A stretch of 12,505 bases of DNA. Source: CALMEC01 sp031372145. Its GTDB lineage: Bacteria; Actinomycetota; Thermoleophilia; Miltoncostaeales; Miltoncostaeaceae. Shown here piece after piece: positions 1 through 5,991 of the stretch. Position 1 is the stretch's first letter, and every line of letters starts with the position of its first letter. The stretch spans positions 1-12,505 of the forward strand of contig JANMKR010000056.1 in the NCBI GenBank assembly GCA_031372145.1, read 5' to 3'. The notes under the pieces were generated by a model. That model was not told the origin of the DNA and did not search any database. It saw only the letters and a list, made by a program, of their open reading frames with translations. The position numbers and the translations under genes are program-made.

Positions 1-326
1 TTGTGGGCGAGCTCCGCCCCTGCGGGCGTCAGGACGACGTTGACGAGTCGCGCGTCGCCGGGGCTCGCCTCGCGTGCGACCACACCGATGCGCTCGAGCG
101 GGCCGAGTTGCCGGGCCACCCCGGATGTGGTGATACCGAGACGCTTCGCGAGCTCGACGCGCCTCATGCGACCGTCCCGTGCTGATGCGAGTTCGAGCAG
201 CAGCGCCAGGTCGCTGACGCCAAGCCCGTGATGCGATGCCACCGTCGCGTCGACGTCACGCACCAGAAGCGTCCGCGCAAGCGCGAGATCGAAAACCGTG
301 TTGAGTGCTGTTCGTTCTGTTGTCAT
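1..326 (-). CDS. MarR-family winged-helix transcriptional regulator, C-terminus cut off by the window edge
   Basis: This is the N-terminal 108 codons of a MarR-type repressor; the rest lies beyond base 1. The start is the ATG at 326-324 (MTTERTALNTVFDLALAR). The order fits the family: a helical N-terminus (1-35), the winged-helix core with a recognition helix around residues 55-78 (RRVELAKRLGITTSGVARQL), then a wing with the typical basic-acidic pattern (REASPGDARLVNVVLT, 84-100). MarR proteins are dimeric DNA-binding regulators that often respond to small phenolic or other ligands and usually control their own or adjacent genes. It follows a secreted-protein gene in the same direction after 148 bases and has its own promoter. 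The ligand cannot be inferred. Confidence 0.88.
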   Translation of the reverse strand, partial: MTTERTALNTVFDLALARTLLVRDVDATVASHHGLGVSDLALLLELASARDGRMRRVELAKRLGITTSGVARQLGPLERIGVVAREASPGDARLVNVVLTPAGAELAH

Positions 327-361
327 GTTGAGAGATTATCAACCGCTCAACGATATGGCAA
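327..361 (-). promoter_or_regulatory. Promoter and putative operator of the marR-type gene, leaderless
   Basis: Read on the minus strand, TTGCCA (361-356) and GATAAT (340-335) form a -35/-10 pair with a 15-base spacer. Transcription would begin about one base before the ATG at 326, so the mRNA is probably leaderless, and no Shine-Dalgarno sequence is visible. An inverted repeat GTTGAG / CTCAAC (327-332 and 346-351, 13-base spacer) brackets the -10 element, which suits an autorepressor site. The spacer is shorter than the 17-base optimum, so the -35 assignment is less sure than the -10. Confidence 0.5.
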
Positions 362-426
362 TGACTGATATCCGTTCTCCACGTCGACGGCACGCGACCA
401 GAGAGCCTCATGTGCCAACGCGGCGG

Positions 427-441
427 CGGCCGCTCCGGCCG
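427..441. terminator. Short GC hairpin downstream of the secreted-protein gene
   Basis: CGGCCG (427-432), a 3-base loop and CGGCCG (436-441) form a perfect 6-bp stem about 34 bases beyond the stop codon at 475-477. There is no T-run on either strand. It may be a weak terminator between the secreted-protein gene and the marR-type gene, or chance in GC-rich DNA. Confidence 0.25.
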
Positions 442-474
442 ACACGCATCCGGCAGCACCCTCACTTGGGCGAC

Positions 475-1686
475 CTACAGACGGGTCACCGCGGTGAGGA
501 GCGTGGCGGAGCGCTCGGGTGAGCCCGTCGGCGACCCTCGCGACAACACAAGCGTCACTGGCAGCTGCGCCGTCGTCATGTCGACACAGCTCGAGCCGAA
601 GATGTCGCTTCCGAACCTCGGTGAATCGACCGCCACGACCGCCGACCCACCGCCCACCAGAAACGGGATCTCGTCGACACTCGCCGACCCGCTGCGCAGG
701 GCGCCGGAGGTCGGGCACGTCCACTCCGCGGTCAGTGAGTAGGACCCCCCGGCCTCGAGGCCGTTCAGCGTGGCGCTCCTGGCGACGGTCGCCGAGAGTG
801 GACTCGCCGCCAGGACGATCGTCGGTGGCGGGGGCAGTTCGAGGCGCACCACGATCCACGGTGTCGTGCCCCCGTGTGCCTCGCGCAAGCGTGCCTTGAC
901 CGGCCCCGTCGTCCCGGCCGGCCGGCGAGCCAGCAGTGACGCCACCCGTCCGTTGCCCGGGATCACGACGTGCCCGCTGAAGTCCGGTCCGATCAGCGCG
1001 TCACCGACGATCTCGGGGCGTGTCAACCACGGAAGGGAGATCTCGAGCTCGACCCGGTTTGCCGGCGCAAAGTCGCTGAGCGCAACCTCGATGGGCGCCC
1101 CCGCCGGCACCACCGCAAGCTGCGGCGTGACGATCCGCAGGTGCCTGCGGATCACGTACATGTTGACGATGTCGCCGACCTTGGTCCTGCCGACAAATCC
1201 GGTGACACGCGTCTGACCATGCACCTTGCGGACCACTTCGATGTAGGTCCACACCGGCGTGCGCCGCACCTTCGCGCGACGCCCGTATGCCCGGGTCACC
1301 TGGGCGATTCGCGACCCCACGCCGACACCGCGGGTCGTCTTCCACCCGGGCTCGAGCCACACGAACCCGGCGACACGCCCATCGCCCTCCATCTCGACCC
1401 AGCTCAGCGCGCGGTTGAGGCTGTTGAAGCATCGGCGCTCGGGTGATGCGCCCGCCCCGGGCGAGCCTGCGATCGGCCGGCACACCAACCGTCCCCACCG
1501 TGCGCGCATGCGGGCTTCGGTCGAGCCGATCGGAATCGCCGCAGGGCCGATCCCTTCGAGCACCGTCCCGGTGGCGGGGATCTTGGCGTTGGCAGGGCCC
1601 GCCGAGACACAGGCGACGGCGAGCACGGCAATCCCGACGATCACTGCTGCCGTCAGCCGATGGCGGTCGGCACTCTGCCAGAGCAT
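475..1686 (-). CDS. Secreted or signal-anchored protein of unknown function
   Basis: The product is 403 aa and I recognise no named family. The start chosen is the ATG at 1686-1684 because AGGA lies 7 bases upstream; an in-frame TTG at 1716 has no ribosome binding site. A hydrophobic segment (residues 12-30) followed by PANA/KIP looks like a Sec signal peptide cleaved near residue 34. The mature part holds two similar segments, IPIGSTEARMRARWGR (51-66) and VGVGSRIAQVTRAYGR (121-136), reminiscent of the 'G.s...V...YG' motif of SmpA/OmlA- or BLIP-like small folds. Residues 190-380 are beta-rich with a Pro run (PPPP, 285-288) and Cys324/Cys367, which could form a disulfide. It lies 72 bases after the DUF4349 gene in the same direction, so cotranscription is plausible. 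The role is unknown. Confidence 0.8.
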   Translation of the reverse strand: MLWQSADRHRLTAAVIVGIAVLAVACVSAGPANAKIPATGTVLEGIGPAAIPIGSTEARMRARWGRLVCRPIAGSPGAGASPERRCFNSLNRALSWVEMEGDGRVAGFVWLEPGWKTTRGVGVGSRIAQVTRAYGRRAKVRRTPVWTYIEVVRKVHGQTRVTGFVGRTKVGDIVNMYVIRRHLRIVTPQLAVVPAGAPIEVALSDFAPANRVELEISLPWLTRPEIVGDALIGPDFSGHVVIPGNGRVASLLARRPAGTTGPVKARLREAHGGTTPWIVVRLELPPPPTIVLAASPLSATVARSATLNGLEAGGSYSLTAEWTCPTSGALRSGSASVDEIPFLVGGGSAVVAVDSPRFGSDIFGSSCVDMTTAQLPVTLVLSRGSPTGSPERSATLLTAVTRL

Positions 1687-1758
1687 GAAATCATCCTGTC
1701 TGCTCGGCATGCCCAACGCAAGCCGATGTTCACCGCAGACCCCACTGGCAGGGATGCC

Positions 1759-2811
1759 TCAGTCGGGTCCGGTCGATTCCGCCACGGGGTGTGGGTGACG
1801 GCGACGACGCCAGGCCAACGGCAGGCCGATCAGACCGATCACGACGACCAGCGGCAGGACGATGACCGCGAGCGTCACGATGCGTTGCGCCACGCGGGCG
1901 AGTCGATGCCAACCGGTCTCGACCGCACGGACGAACCAGCTATGCGCGGCCGGCTTGTCCTCCGGGCGGACCGTGGTGAGGTTGAGGGCGACCTGCCCGA
2001 ACCTGACCGCACTCGTCGTCGCGGCGCGCCGGTCCTCTAGGTTGGCGAGCTCCCCGACCTTCTGGGCGAGCTGCCCGCGCAGCGCGGACGTGTCGCCGGC
2101 GGTCCCTTCGATGAGACTCCGCAACCGGGCGATCTGCCGCTCCAGGCGGACGACGCGCGCGGCGTTGGCATCCAGCGCCTGTTGCGCGTCGACGATCTGG
2201 GTGGCTCGTCCCAGAATCTCGCCGTAGGCACCCATCCGGCGCAGAAGCGTCTCGACCTTGGCAACCGGCACCGCCATCACGAGCTGAGCCGAATCGGCCT
2301 GCTGACCGCTCGCCGGACAGGGGAACGCCACGGGTCGAAGACCGCCCGCAGCGTAGGCGTCGATCGGGACAGGACAAGGATCCGTCGACGTCGGCCGGCC
2401 TTCGGTCTCGTTGAAGCTGACCGTGTGACCACCCAGCGCCGTCAGGTCGACACGCGCCTTGTCGACGCTGCGGACGAGCCCGGCGCGGCCATCCACAAGG
2501 ACGAGCGTGGCCGCCGCGACATGCTCGGCGCGTGTGACGTCGAGCGGAAGCGACACGGCACCGAGCGCGAAGGCGCCGGCGCCCGTGATGGGCGGCGCCG
2601 AGGCCTGGGCGCCCACGGCGCGACTGGCCGCTGTCGCAGTCGCCACGTGTGACGCGCCCGCGGAGTCGCCTGCCGGCGCGGTGTCGCCACCTGGCAGGAG
2701 GGCGACGATAAGGACGGCTGTGCCGACCGCGACGAGTGTGACGGCCTTGTTGGTGGGCCGCGCGAACCGGCGATTCGTCGCTGGGTTCGGATGGTCGAGC
2801 GATGCGTTCAT
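1759..2811 (-). CDS. DUF4349 domain membrane protein
   Basis: The product is 350 aa. The start is the ATG at 2811-2809, preceded by an AGAGGGGG ribosome binding site; an upstream in-frame ATG at 2838 is less likely. Layout: short cytoplasmic N-terminus, membrane segment (24-39), Ala/Ser-rich linker (40-85), a beta region (90-135 and 175-190), a coiled coil (about 205-265, with RLERQIARLRSLIEG and LRGQLAQKVGELANLEDRR), a final strand FGQVALNLTT, and a second membrane helix (311-334) followed by RRRRH. This is the usual architecture of DUF4349 proteins, whose coiled coil sits outside the membrane; their function is not established. An insertion at about 138-173 carries Cys146 and Cys165, possibly a disulfide loop. 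It is probably the first gene of the minus-strand group that continues with the secreted protein. Confidence 0.82.
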   Translation of the reverse strand: MNASLDHPNPATNRRFARPTNKAVTLVAVGTAVLIVALLPGGDTAPAGDSAGASHVATATAASRAVGAQASAPPITGAGAFALGAVSLPLDVTRAEHVAAATLVLVDGRAGLVRSVDKARVDLTALGGHTVSFNETEGRPTSTDPCPVPIDAYAAGGLRPVAFPCPASGQQADSAQLVMAVPVAKVETLLRRMGAYGEILGRATQIVDAQQALDANAARVVRLERQIARLRSLIEGTAGDTSALRGQLAQKVGELANLEDRRAATTSAVRFGQVALNLTTVRPEDKPAAHSWFVRAVETGWHRLARVAQRIVTLAVIVLPLVVVIGLIGLPLAWRRRRHPHPVAESTGPD

Positions 2812-2910
2812 GCCCCCTCTACGTCGCACCGGCCCCATGCGTCACACCAGCGGGCAGTAGCTCCACCGGATCGACAGACGTCCCCAGACCCTCATTCGCA
2901 GCCAGCAGCA

Positions 2911-2924
2911 CGCATGTGCATGCG
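2911..2924. repeat. Short palindrome in the divergent intergenic region
   Basis: CGCATG (2911-2916), TG, then CATGCG (2919-2924) form a near-perfect palindrome between the DUF4349 gene (minus) and the ArsR-SRPBCC gene (plus). It lies just upstream of the plus-strand -35 element. It could be a binding site for a dimeric regulator, but it occurs only once in the window and may be chance. Confidence 0.25.
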
Positions 2925-2930
2925 ATGGGC

Positions 2931-2960
2931 TTGACATGTAACTAAATGGTGACATATTGT
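2931..2960 (+). promoter_or_regulatory. Promoter with embedded ArsR-type operator dyad
   Basis: A consensus -35 TTGACA (2931-2936) is followed after 18 bases by TATTGT (2955-2960); CATATT at 2953 with a 16-base spacer is an alternative -10. Between them, bases 2936-2955 (ATGTAACTAAATGGTGACAT) match their own reverse complement at 14 of 20 positions, of the form ATGTnACnAnnTnGTnACAT. A dyad filling the spacer is where an ArsR-type repressor would block RNA polymerase, so autorepression is likely. The predicted transcription start falls within a few bases of the ATG at 2969. Confidence 0.65.
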
Positions 2961-2968
2961 CCGGGTGG

Positions 2969-3721
2969 ATGGACGCCGTGTTCAAAGCCCTCGCAGATCC
3001 GACGCGTCGGAGCCTGCTCGACGAACTCTTCCGCGAGGACGGTCAGACGTTGAGCGCGCTCGAGGGGCGATTCGCGATGTCGCGGATCGGTGTGATGAAG
3101 CACCTGAAGCAGCTCGAGGAAGCGGGCCTGGTGGTGACCAGGCGACGGGGTCGCGAGAAGCTCCACTTCCTCAACCCGATCCCGATCCGTCTCGTCCATG
3201 ACCGCTGGGTCAGCAAATACACCGAGCCATGGGCCGCGTCGCTCATCGGCCTCAAGCACAGATTGGAGACTCCCATGGAGAAGGTTTTCGAGATCTACAT
3301 CCGCACCACCCCGGAGCGTCTCTGGGAGGCGATCACCGACCCCGAGATCAGGAGCAAGTACCAGTTCGGCACTCGCATCAGCTCGGATTGGACACCGGGC
3401 TCGCGCGTCGAGATGAGCCACCCGAGCGCGGAGGGGCTCCTGGGCGAAGGCGAGAACCTCGAGGTCGACCCCCCGCACCGGCTCGTTCAGACCATGGTCG
3501 CGCTCTGGAGCGACGACGTGAAGCGCGAGGGAACCTCACGGGTCACCTGGGCGATCGAACCGGTCGGCGACTCCTGCCGGCTGACCGTCACCCACGACCA
3601 GCTGCGCATGGACGCAAACGATCAGCTGTACGGCGGCTGGCCGATGATCCTCTCCGGTCTCAAGACGTGGCTCGAGACGGGGCAGTTGTTGACGACGCCG
3701 GGATCGCTGATGTACGGCTGA
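2969..3721 (+). CDS. ArsR-family regulator fused to an SRPBCC (AHSA1-like) domain
   Basis: The product is 250 aa. I start it at the ATG at 2969 (MDAVFKALADPTRRSLLDEL, a typical ArsR N-terminus). The upstream in-frame TTG at 2957 overlaps the -10 element, so the transcript is probably leaderless. Residues 1-95 are a winged-helix domain with recognition-helix region LSALEGRFAMSRIGVMKHLKQLEEAGLV and a basic wing (TRRRGREKLHFLN). No metal-binding cysteine motif is present. Residues 103-245 are an SRPBCC/AHSA1 domain (EKVFEIYIRTTPERLWEAITDPE...), a fold with a hydrophobic ligand cavity. Fusions of this type are known in actinobacteria and proteobacteria and presumably sense a small hydrophobic ligand. 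An internal ATG with its own GGAG site lies at the domain junction. The gene stands alone; its target may be itself or the divergent DUF4349 gene. Confidence 0.9.
   Translation: MDAVFKALADPTRRSLLDELFREDGQTLSALEGRFAMSRIGVMKHLKQLEEAGLVVTRRRGREKLHFLNPIPIRLVHDRWVSKYTEPWAASLIGLKHRLETPMEKVFEIYIRTTPERLWEAITDPEIRSKYQFGTRISSDWTPGSRVEMSHPSAEGLLGEGENLEVDPPHRLVQTMVALWSDDVKREGTSRVTWAIEPVGDSCRLTVTHDQLRMDANDQLYGGWPMILSGLKTWLETGQLLTTPGSLMYG
3265..3277 (+). promoter_or_regulatory. Internal ribosome binding site and in-frame ATG at the ArsR/SRPBCC junction
   Basis: GGAG (3265-3268), a 6-base spacer and ATG (3275-3277, codon 103 of the fusion) form a good start site exactly where the SRPBCC domain begins (MEKVFEIYIRTTPERLWEA). 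It could yield a free 148-aa SRPBCC protein from the same mRNA, or be a relic of two formerly separate genes. Confidence 0.45.
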
Positions 3722-3755
3722 GTGGTCCTCCCCGCATTTGCGGGCACCGCTCCCG

Positions 3756-3786
3756 AGTGCCTGGCGAGAAGCCCTCGCCAGGCACT
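3756..3786. terminator. Perfect 13-bp-arm hairpin between convergent genes
   Basis: AGTGCCTGGCGAG (3756-3768), the 5-base loop AAGCC and CTCGCCAGGCACT (3774-3786) are perfectly complementary. The hairpin lies 34 bases after the ArsR-SRPBCC stop and 19 bases beyond the stop of the convergent small gene. It is placed as a bidirectional terminator, although neither side has a T-run. A smaller hairpin (CCCGC attt GCGGG, 3731-3744) precedes it. Confidence 0.7.
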
Positions 3787-3805
3787 GCGCCGAATGGTCG
3801 GAGCG

Positions 3806-3958
3806 CTATCGTCGCGAGAAGACGCTGTAGCCGCCCGGCCCGACGAGGCACGCTGCGACGAGCAGGACGATCCCGAACAGGATCTGGCCCTGGACGAGCT
3901 GAACGATGCCCACCACAGCGATGATGGCGGCGATGATCCACAAGACGGTTGTGCTCAT
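3806..3958 (-). CDS. Small hydrophobic membrane protein, 50 aa
   Basis: This short gene begins at the ATG at 3958-3956, with a strong GAGGGAGAG ribosome binding site a few bases upstream, and ends at TAG (3808-3806). The peptide starts MSTTVLWIIAAIIAVVGIVQ and has two hydrophobic stretches (about 5-20 and 26-41) separated by QLVQGQ, which implies two membrane helices or a hairpin. It ends in GPGGYSVFSRR. Similar tiny proteins ending in a 'GPGG.S.F' motif occur in actinobacteria, without known function. A possible stress-sigma-type promoter lies upstream. The ribosome binding site, clean hydrophobic pattern and flanking terminator make it a convincing gene despite its length. Confidence 0.82.
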   Translation of the reverse strand: MSTTVLWIIAAIIAVVGIVQLVQGQILFGIVLLVAACLVGPGGYSVFSRR

Positions 3959-3982
3959 GACTCTCTCCCTCAGTACGTTTTG

Positions 3983-3999
3983 CGGTCCCCCCGGGACCG
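3983..3999. repeat. Hairpin in the 5' leader of the small membrane protein gene
   Basis: CGGTCCC (3983-3989), loop CCC and GGGACCG (3993-3999) form a perfect 7-bp stem located 25-41 bases upstream of the small gene's start. GTAC at 3973-3976 and 4001-4004 could extend it across an internal loop. If the promoter at 4012-4037 is real, this lies in the untranslated leader and could affect mRNA stability or translation. Confidence 0.45.
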
Positions 4000-4011
4000 A
4001 GTACCGAGGTC

Positions 4012-4037
4012 ATACCCAGAATCGCCCGATACCAAGC
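4012..4037 (-). promoter_or_regulatory. Possible SigB/SigF-type promoter for the small membrane protein gene
   Basis: On the minus strand, GCTT (4037-4034), a 16-base spacer and GGGTAT (4017-4012) resemble the GTTT-N14-16-GGGTAT pattern of actinobacterial stress sigma factors of the SigB/SigF group. Transcription would start near 4005, leaving a leader of about 47 bases. The assignment rests on this one match. Confidence 0.35.
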
Positions 4038-4395
4038 ATGGAGCTGACCGGGATGTTCTTGACGGAGAGCGCAATGTTGCGTAGATGCTCCCACGCAAGG
4101 AGATCGACAACGAGGGGACCTGCCCCGTCAAGAAGACCACCCCGGGGAGTAACGGCAGGCGTGATCTCGCCAAGATTCGCCGGGCCGGCACGATCGTGTT
4201 CCACGCAGGCGTCGCGAATGCCCAGTCGATACCCGACGACGGAGCGATCTGTCACACCCAATCGTTGCTCGATGGCACCGACTGATCACGACCGGTTTGC
4301 CGCGGAGCAGTTTGACGACGAGGCGGAACACGTCCTGCTTATTTTCGTAAATCATCAATCATCTGCAATGGGATGCGGCAAATAAATTACGTCGC

Positions 4396-4423
4396 TTGCT
4401 CCGATCGCTCCTCGCAAGATAGT
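4396..4423 (+). promoter_or_regulatory. Probable promoter of the MetX-like hydrolase
   Basis: TTGCTC (4396-4401) and GATAGT (4418-4423) are separated by 16 bases. An AT-rich stretch lies immediately upstream. The implied leader of about 63 bases ends in a ribosome binding site GGAG (4484-4487), 6 bases before the ATG at 4494. I saw no SAM-riboswitch pattern in the leader. Confidence 0.5.
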
Positions 4424-4493
4424 CTCGCGCGGACAGGCGCTCACGGGTCGGCAGAGGGCCCGACGCCACCTGGCTTCGGACACGGAGATAACT

Positions 4494-5546
4494 ATGATCG
4501 AGAACGCGTACTACACTCCCGACGTACACGGCGCGTATGACCTGCACAGCGTCGGCGAATTCGCCTTGGATGAAGGCGGGGTCATCCCCGACCTGCAGCT
4601 CGCCTACACGACGCGCGGGGAACTCAACGCGGCGAAGGACAACGCGATCCTCGTCACGACCTGGTACTCCGGGACGCACGAAATCTGGAACCGAGCGTAT
4701 ATCGGACCCGAGCACGCCCTCAACCCCGATGAGTACTTCATCGTGGTCATCAACCAGATCGGCAACGGGCTCTCGACGGCTCCGCACAACGCCCCTGACG
4801 CGATCTCGATGAGCACGTTCCCAAAGGTCCGCATCGGCGACGACGTCAGAGCTCAGGAGCGCCTGTTGCGCGAGAAGTTCGGCATCGAGGAGCTGCAGCT
4901 GGTGACGGGCGGATCGATGGGCGCTCAGCAAACCTGGGAGTGGGCGGTCCGTTTCCCCGACAAGGTCAAGCGTGCGGCGCCGATCGCGGGCACGGCCCAG
5001 AACACACCGCACGACTTCCTGTACACAGAGACGCTCATCGACACGATCCTCTGCGACCCCGGTTTCAGCGGCGGCGAGTACTCCTCGCACACGGACGTCG
5101 TCGATGGCCTCAAGCGCCACGCCAAGCTCTGGTCGGCCATGGGCTTTTCGACGGAGTTCTTCAAGACCGAACATTGGCGCGGTGTCGGCTTCGACAGCCG
5201 CGAAGCGTTCCAGACCGGTCTGATGGAGGCGTACTTCTGCGCCATGGACCCCAACGATCTGCTGGCGATGGCGTGGAAATGGCAGCGCGGCGACGTGGCT
5301 CGCAACACCGGCGGTGACCTGGCGGCGGCCCTCGGGAGAATCACGGCCAAGACCTTCGTCATGCCCATCGACGAGGACATGTTCTTCCCACCCCGAGACT
5401 GCGCCGCCGAGGAGGCTCACGTCCCCGACAGCGAGCTCCGAGTGATCAAGAGCGTCAGCGGCCACCTCGGTTTGTTCTGTCTCGAACCGGAGTACATGCA
5501 GCAGGTCGATCAGCATCTCGCTGATCTGCTCGCAACGGCCGTCTGA
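4494..5546 (+). CDS. MetX-like alpha/beta hydrolase, homoserine acetyltransferase superfamily, probable esterase
   Basis: The product is 350 aa, starting at ATG 4494 behind a GGAG site. It has the alpha/beta hydrolase fold of the homoserine O-acetyltransferase superfamily: an oxyanion-region segment TTWYSGTH (55-62), NQIGNGLSTAPHN (87-99), the nucleophile elbow GGSMGAQQTWEW with Ser141, an acid in PIDEDMFFPP (Asp295 is the best candidate, Asp293 possible) and His324 in SGHLG. Genuine MetX proteins carry GGSMGGMQ and a 'GHDAF'-like histidine motif, so this is more likely the relative that, from memory, is annotated as 'E22 family MetX-like putative esterase'. No sulfur or methionine gene is nearby, so a role in methionine synthesis is not supported. 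The substrate is unknown. A strong terminator follows the stop codon, so the gene appears monocistronic. Confidence 0.9.
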   Translation: MIENAYYTPDVHGAYDLHSVGEFALDEGGVIPDLQLAYTTRGELNAAKDNAILVTTWYSGTHEIWNRAYIGPEHALNPDEYFIVVINQIGNGLSTAPHNAPDAISMSTFPKVRIGDDVRAQERLLREKFGIEELQLVTGGSMGAQQTWEWAVRFPDKVKRAAPIAGTAQNTPHDFLYTETLIDTILCDPGFSGGEYSSHTDVVDGLKRHAKLWSAMGFSTEFFKTEHWRGVGFDSREAFQTGLMEAYFCAMDPNDLLAMAWKWQRGDVARNTGGDLAAALGRITAKTFVMPIDEDMFFPPRDCAAEEAHVPDSELRVIKSVSGHLGLFCLEPEYMQQVDQHLADLLATAV

Positions 5547-5564
5547 CGGCGCCGACCGCACCGG

Positions 5565-5593
5565 GCCCGCCGCCTCACGGAGTGGCGGCGGGC
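5565..5593 (+). terminator. Terminator hairpin after the MetX-like hydrolase
   Basis: GCCCGCCGCC (5565-5574), a 9-base loop and GGCGGCGGGC (5584-5593) form a perfect 10-bp GC-only stem starting 19 bases after the stop codon. There is no T-run, as is common in high-GC actinobacteria. Confidence 0.7.
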
Positions 5594-5627
5594 ACATCAC
5601 CGGAGGTCCCGGGCACGAACCGCAGAC

Positions 5628-5966
5628 CCGGACGGCTCGATTGCCGGACCACTCGGCAAGCTCGGCCACGAGTTCACGGTCGAGCAGGGCTACCTCGCCG
5701 CGCGCCTCACCGCACGCTCGGTCCTCGGGAGCCTCAAGCGCATGCTCGGCGACCTCGACGGGTGACCGCTGGGTCCGTGTCTTCGGCATGGTGAGCTCCG
5801 CAGAGAGATTGACCGAGCAACCGGCTGTCATCAACGGCTTCTCAGACCTCATCCTCGAGTTCTACGGCGCCGAGACCGGCGCACACGCACGCAGCGCGGT
5901 GGGCCTCGCAGAACTCCCCTTCAGCATCCCGTCGAGGTGGAGGCCGAGGTGGAGTTCATTCCCTGA
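5628..5966 (+). pseudogene. ridA (YjgF/YER057c family) remnant, N-terminally truncated and frameshifted
   Basis: Three frame-broken pieces together read as the C-terminal two thirds of a RidA-family protein (enamine/imine deaminase family). Piece one (5628-5762) gives PDGSIAGPLGKLGHEFTVEQ and continues to LGSLKRMLGDLDG, then a TGA at 5763. Piece two, in another frame from 5770, gives WVRVFGMVSSAERLTEQPAV, INGFSDLILEFYG and GAHARSAVGLAELPFSIP, including the conserved Arg region (HARSAVG). Piece three, after about 5931, gives VEVEAEVEFIP and stops at 5964-5966. The breaks fit loss of single C bases. About 45-50 N-terminal residues and any start codon are missing, and the remnant abuts the hydrolase terminator, so the truncation is real even if the frameshifts were sequencing errors. 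Substitutions between the breaks are few, implying recent decay. Confidence 0.8.
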
Positions 5967-5991
5967 AGCGTGGGCTGATCGGCTGCGGCGC

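Larger units (their letters stand above)
3959..4493. other. 535-base intergenic region without a convincing gene
   Basis: Between the small membrane protein gene (minus) and the MetX-like hydrolase (plus) I find no open frame with gene-like content. Short frames exist on both strands, but they lack ribosome binding sites and recognisable motifs. The stretch contains the leader hairpin and promoter of the small gene on its left and the hydrolase promoter on its right. About 4330-4390 is clearly AT-richer than its surroundings (for example TTATTTTCGTAAATCATCAA and AAATAAATTA), which may act as an upstream activating region or mark a decayed or acquired segment. Confidence 0.55.

Noticed and set aside
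4085..4285. A short plus-strand frame with a VFHAG segment resembling the C-terminus of PurD
   Set aside because: The resemblance is five residues only, with no supporting flanking similarity and no ribosome binding site.
4424..4493. SAM riboswitch in the leader of the MetX-like gene
   Set aside because: The leader is about 65 bases, too short for most SAM classes, and shows none of their conserved sequence elements.
4359..5852. A 497-codon open frame on the minus strand opposite the MetX-like gene
   Set aside because: It is antisense to a gene with clear catalytic motifs, has no recognisable domain and reflects codon bias in high-GC DNA.
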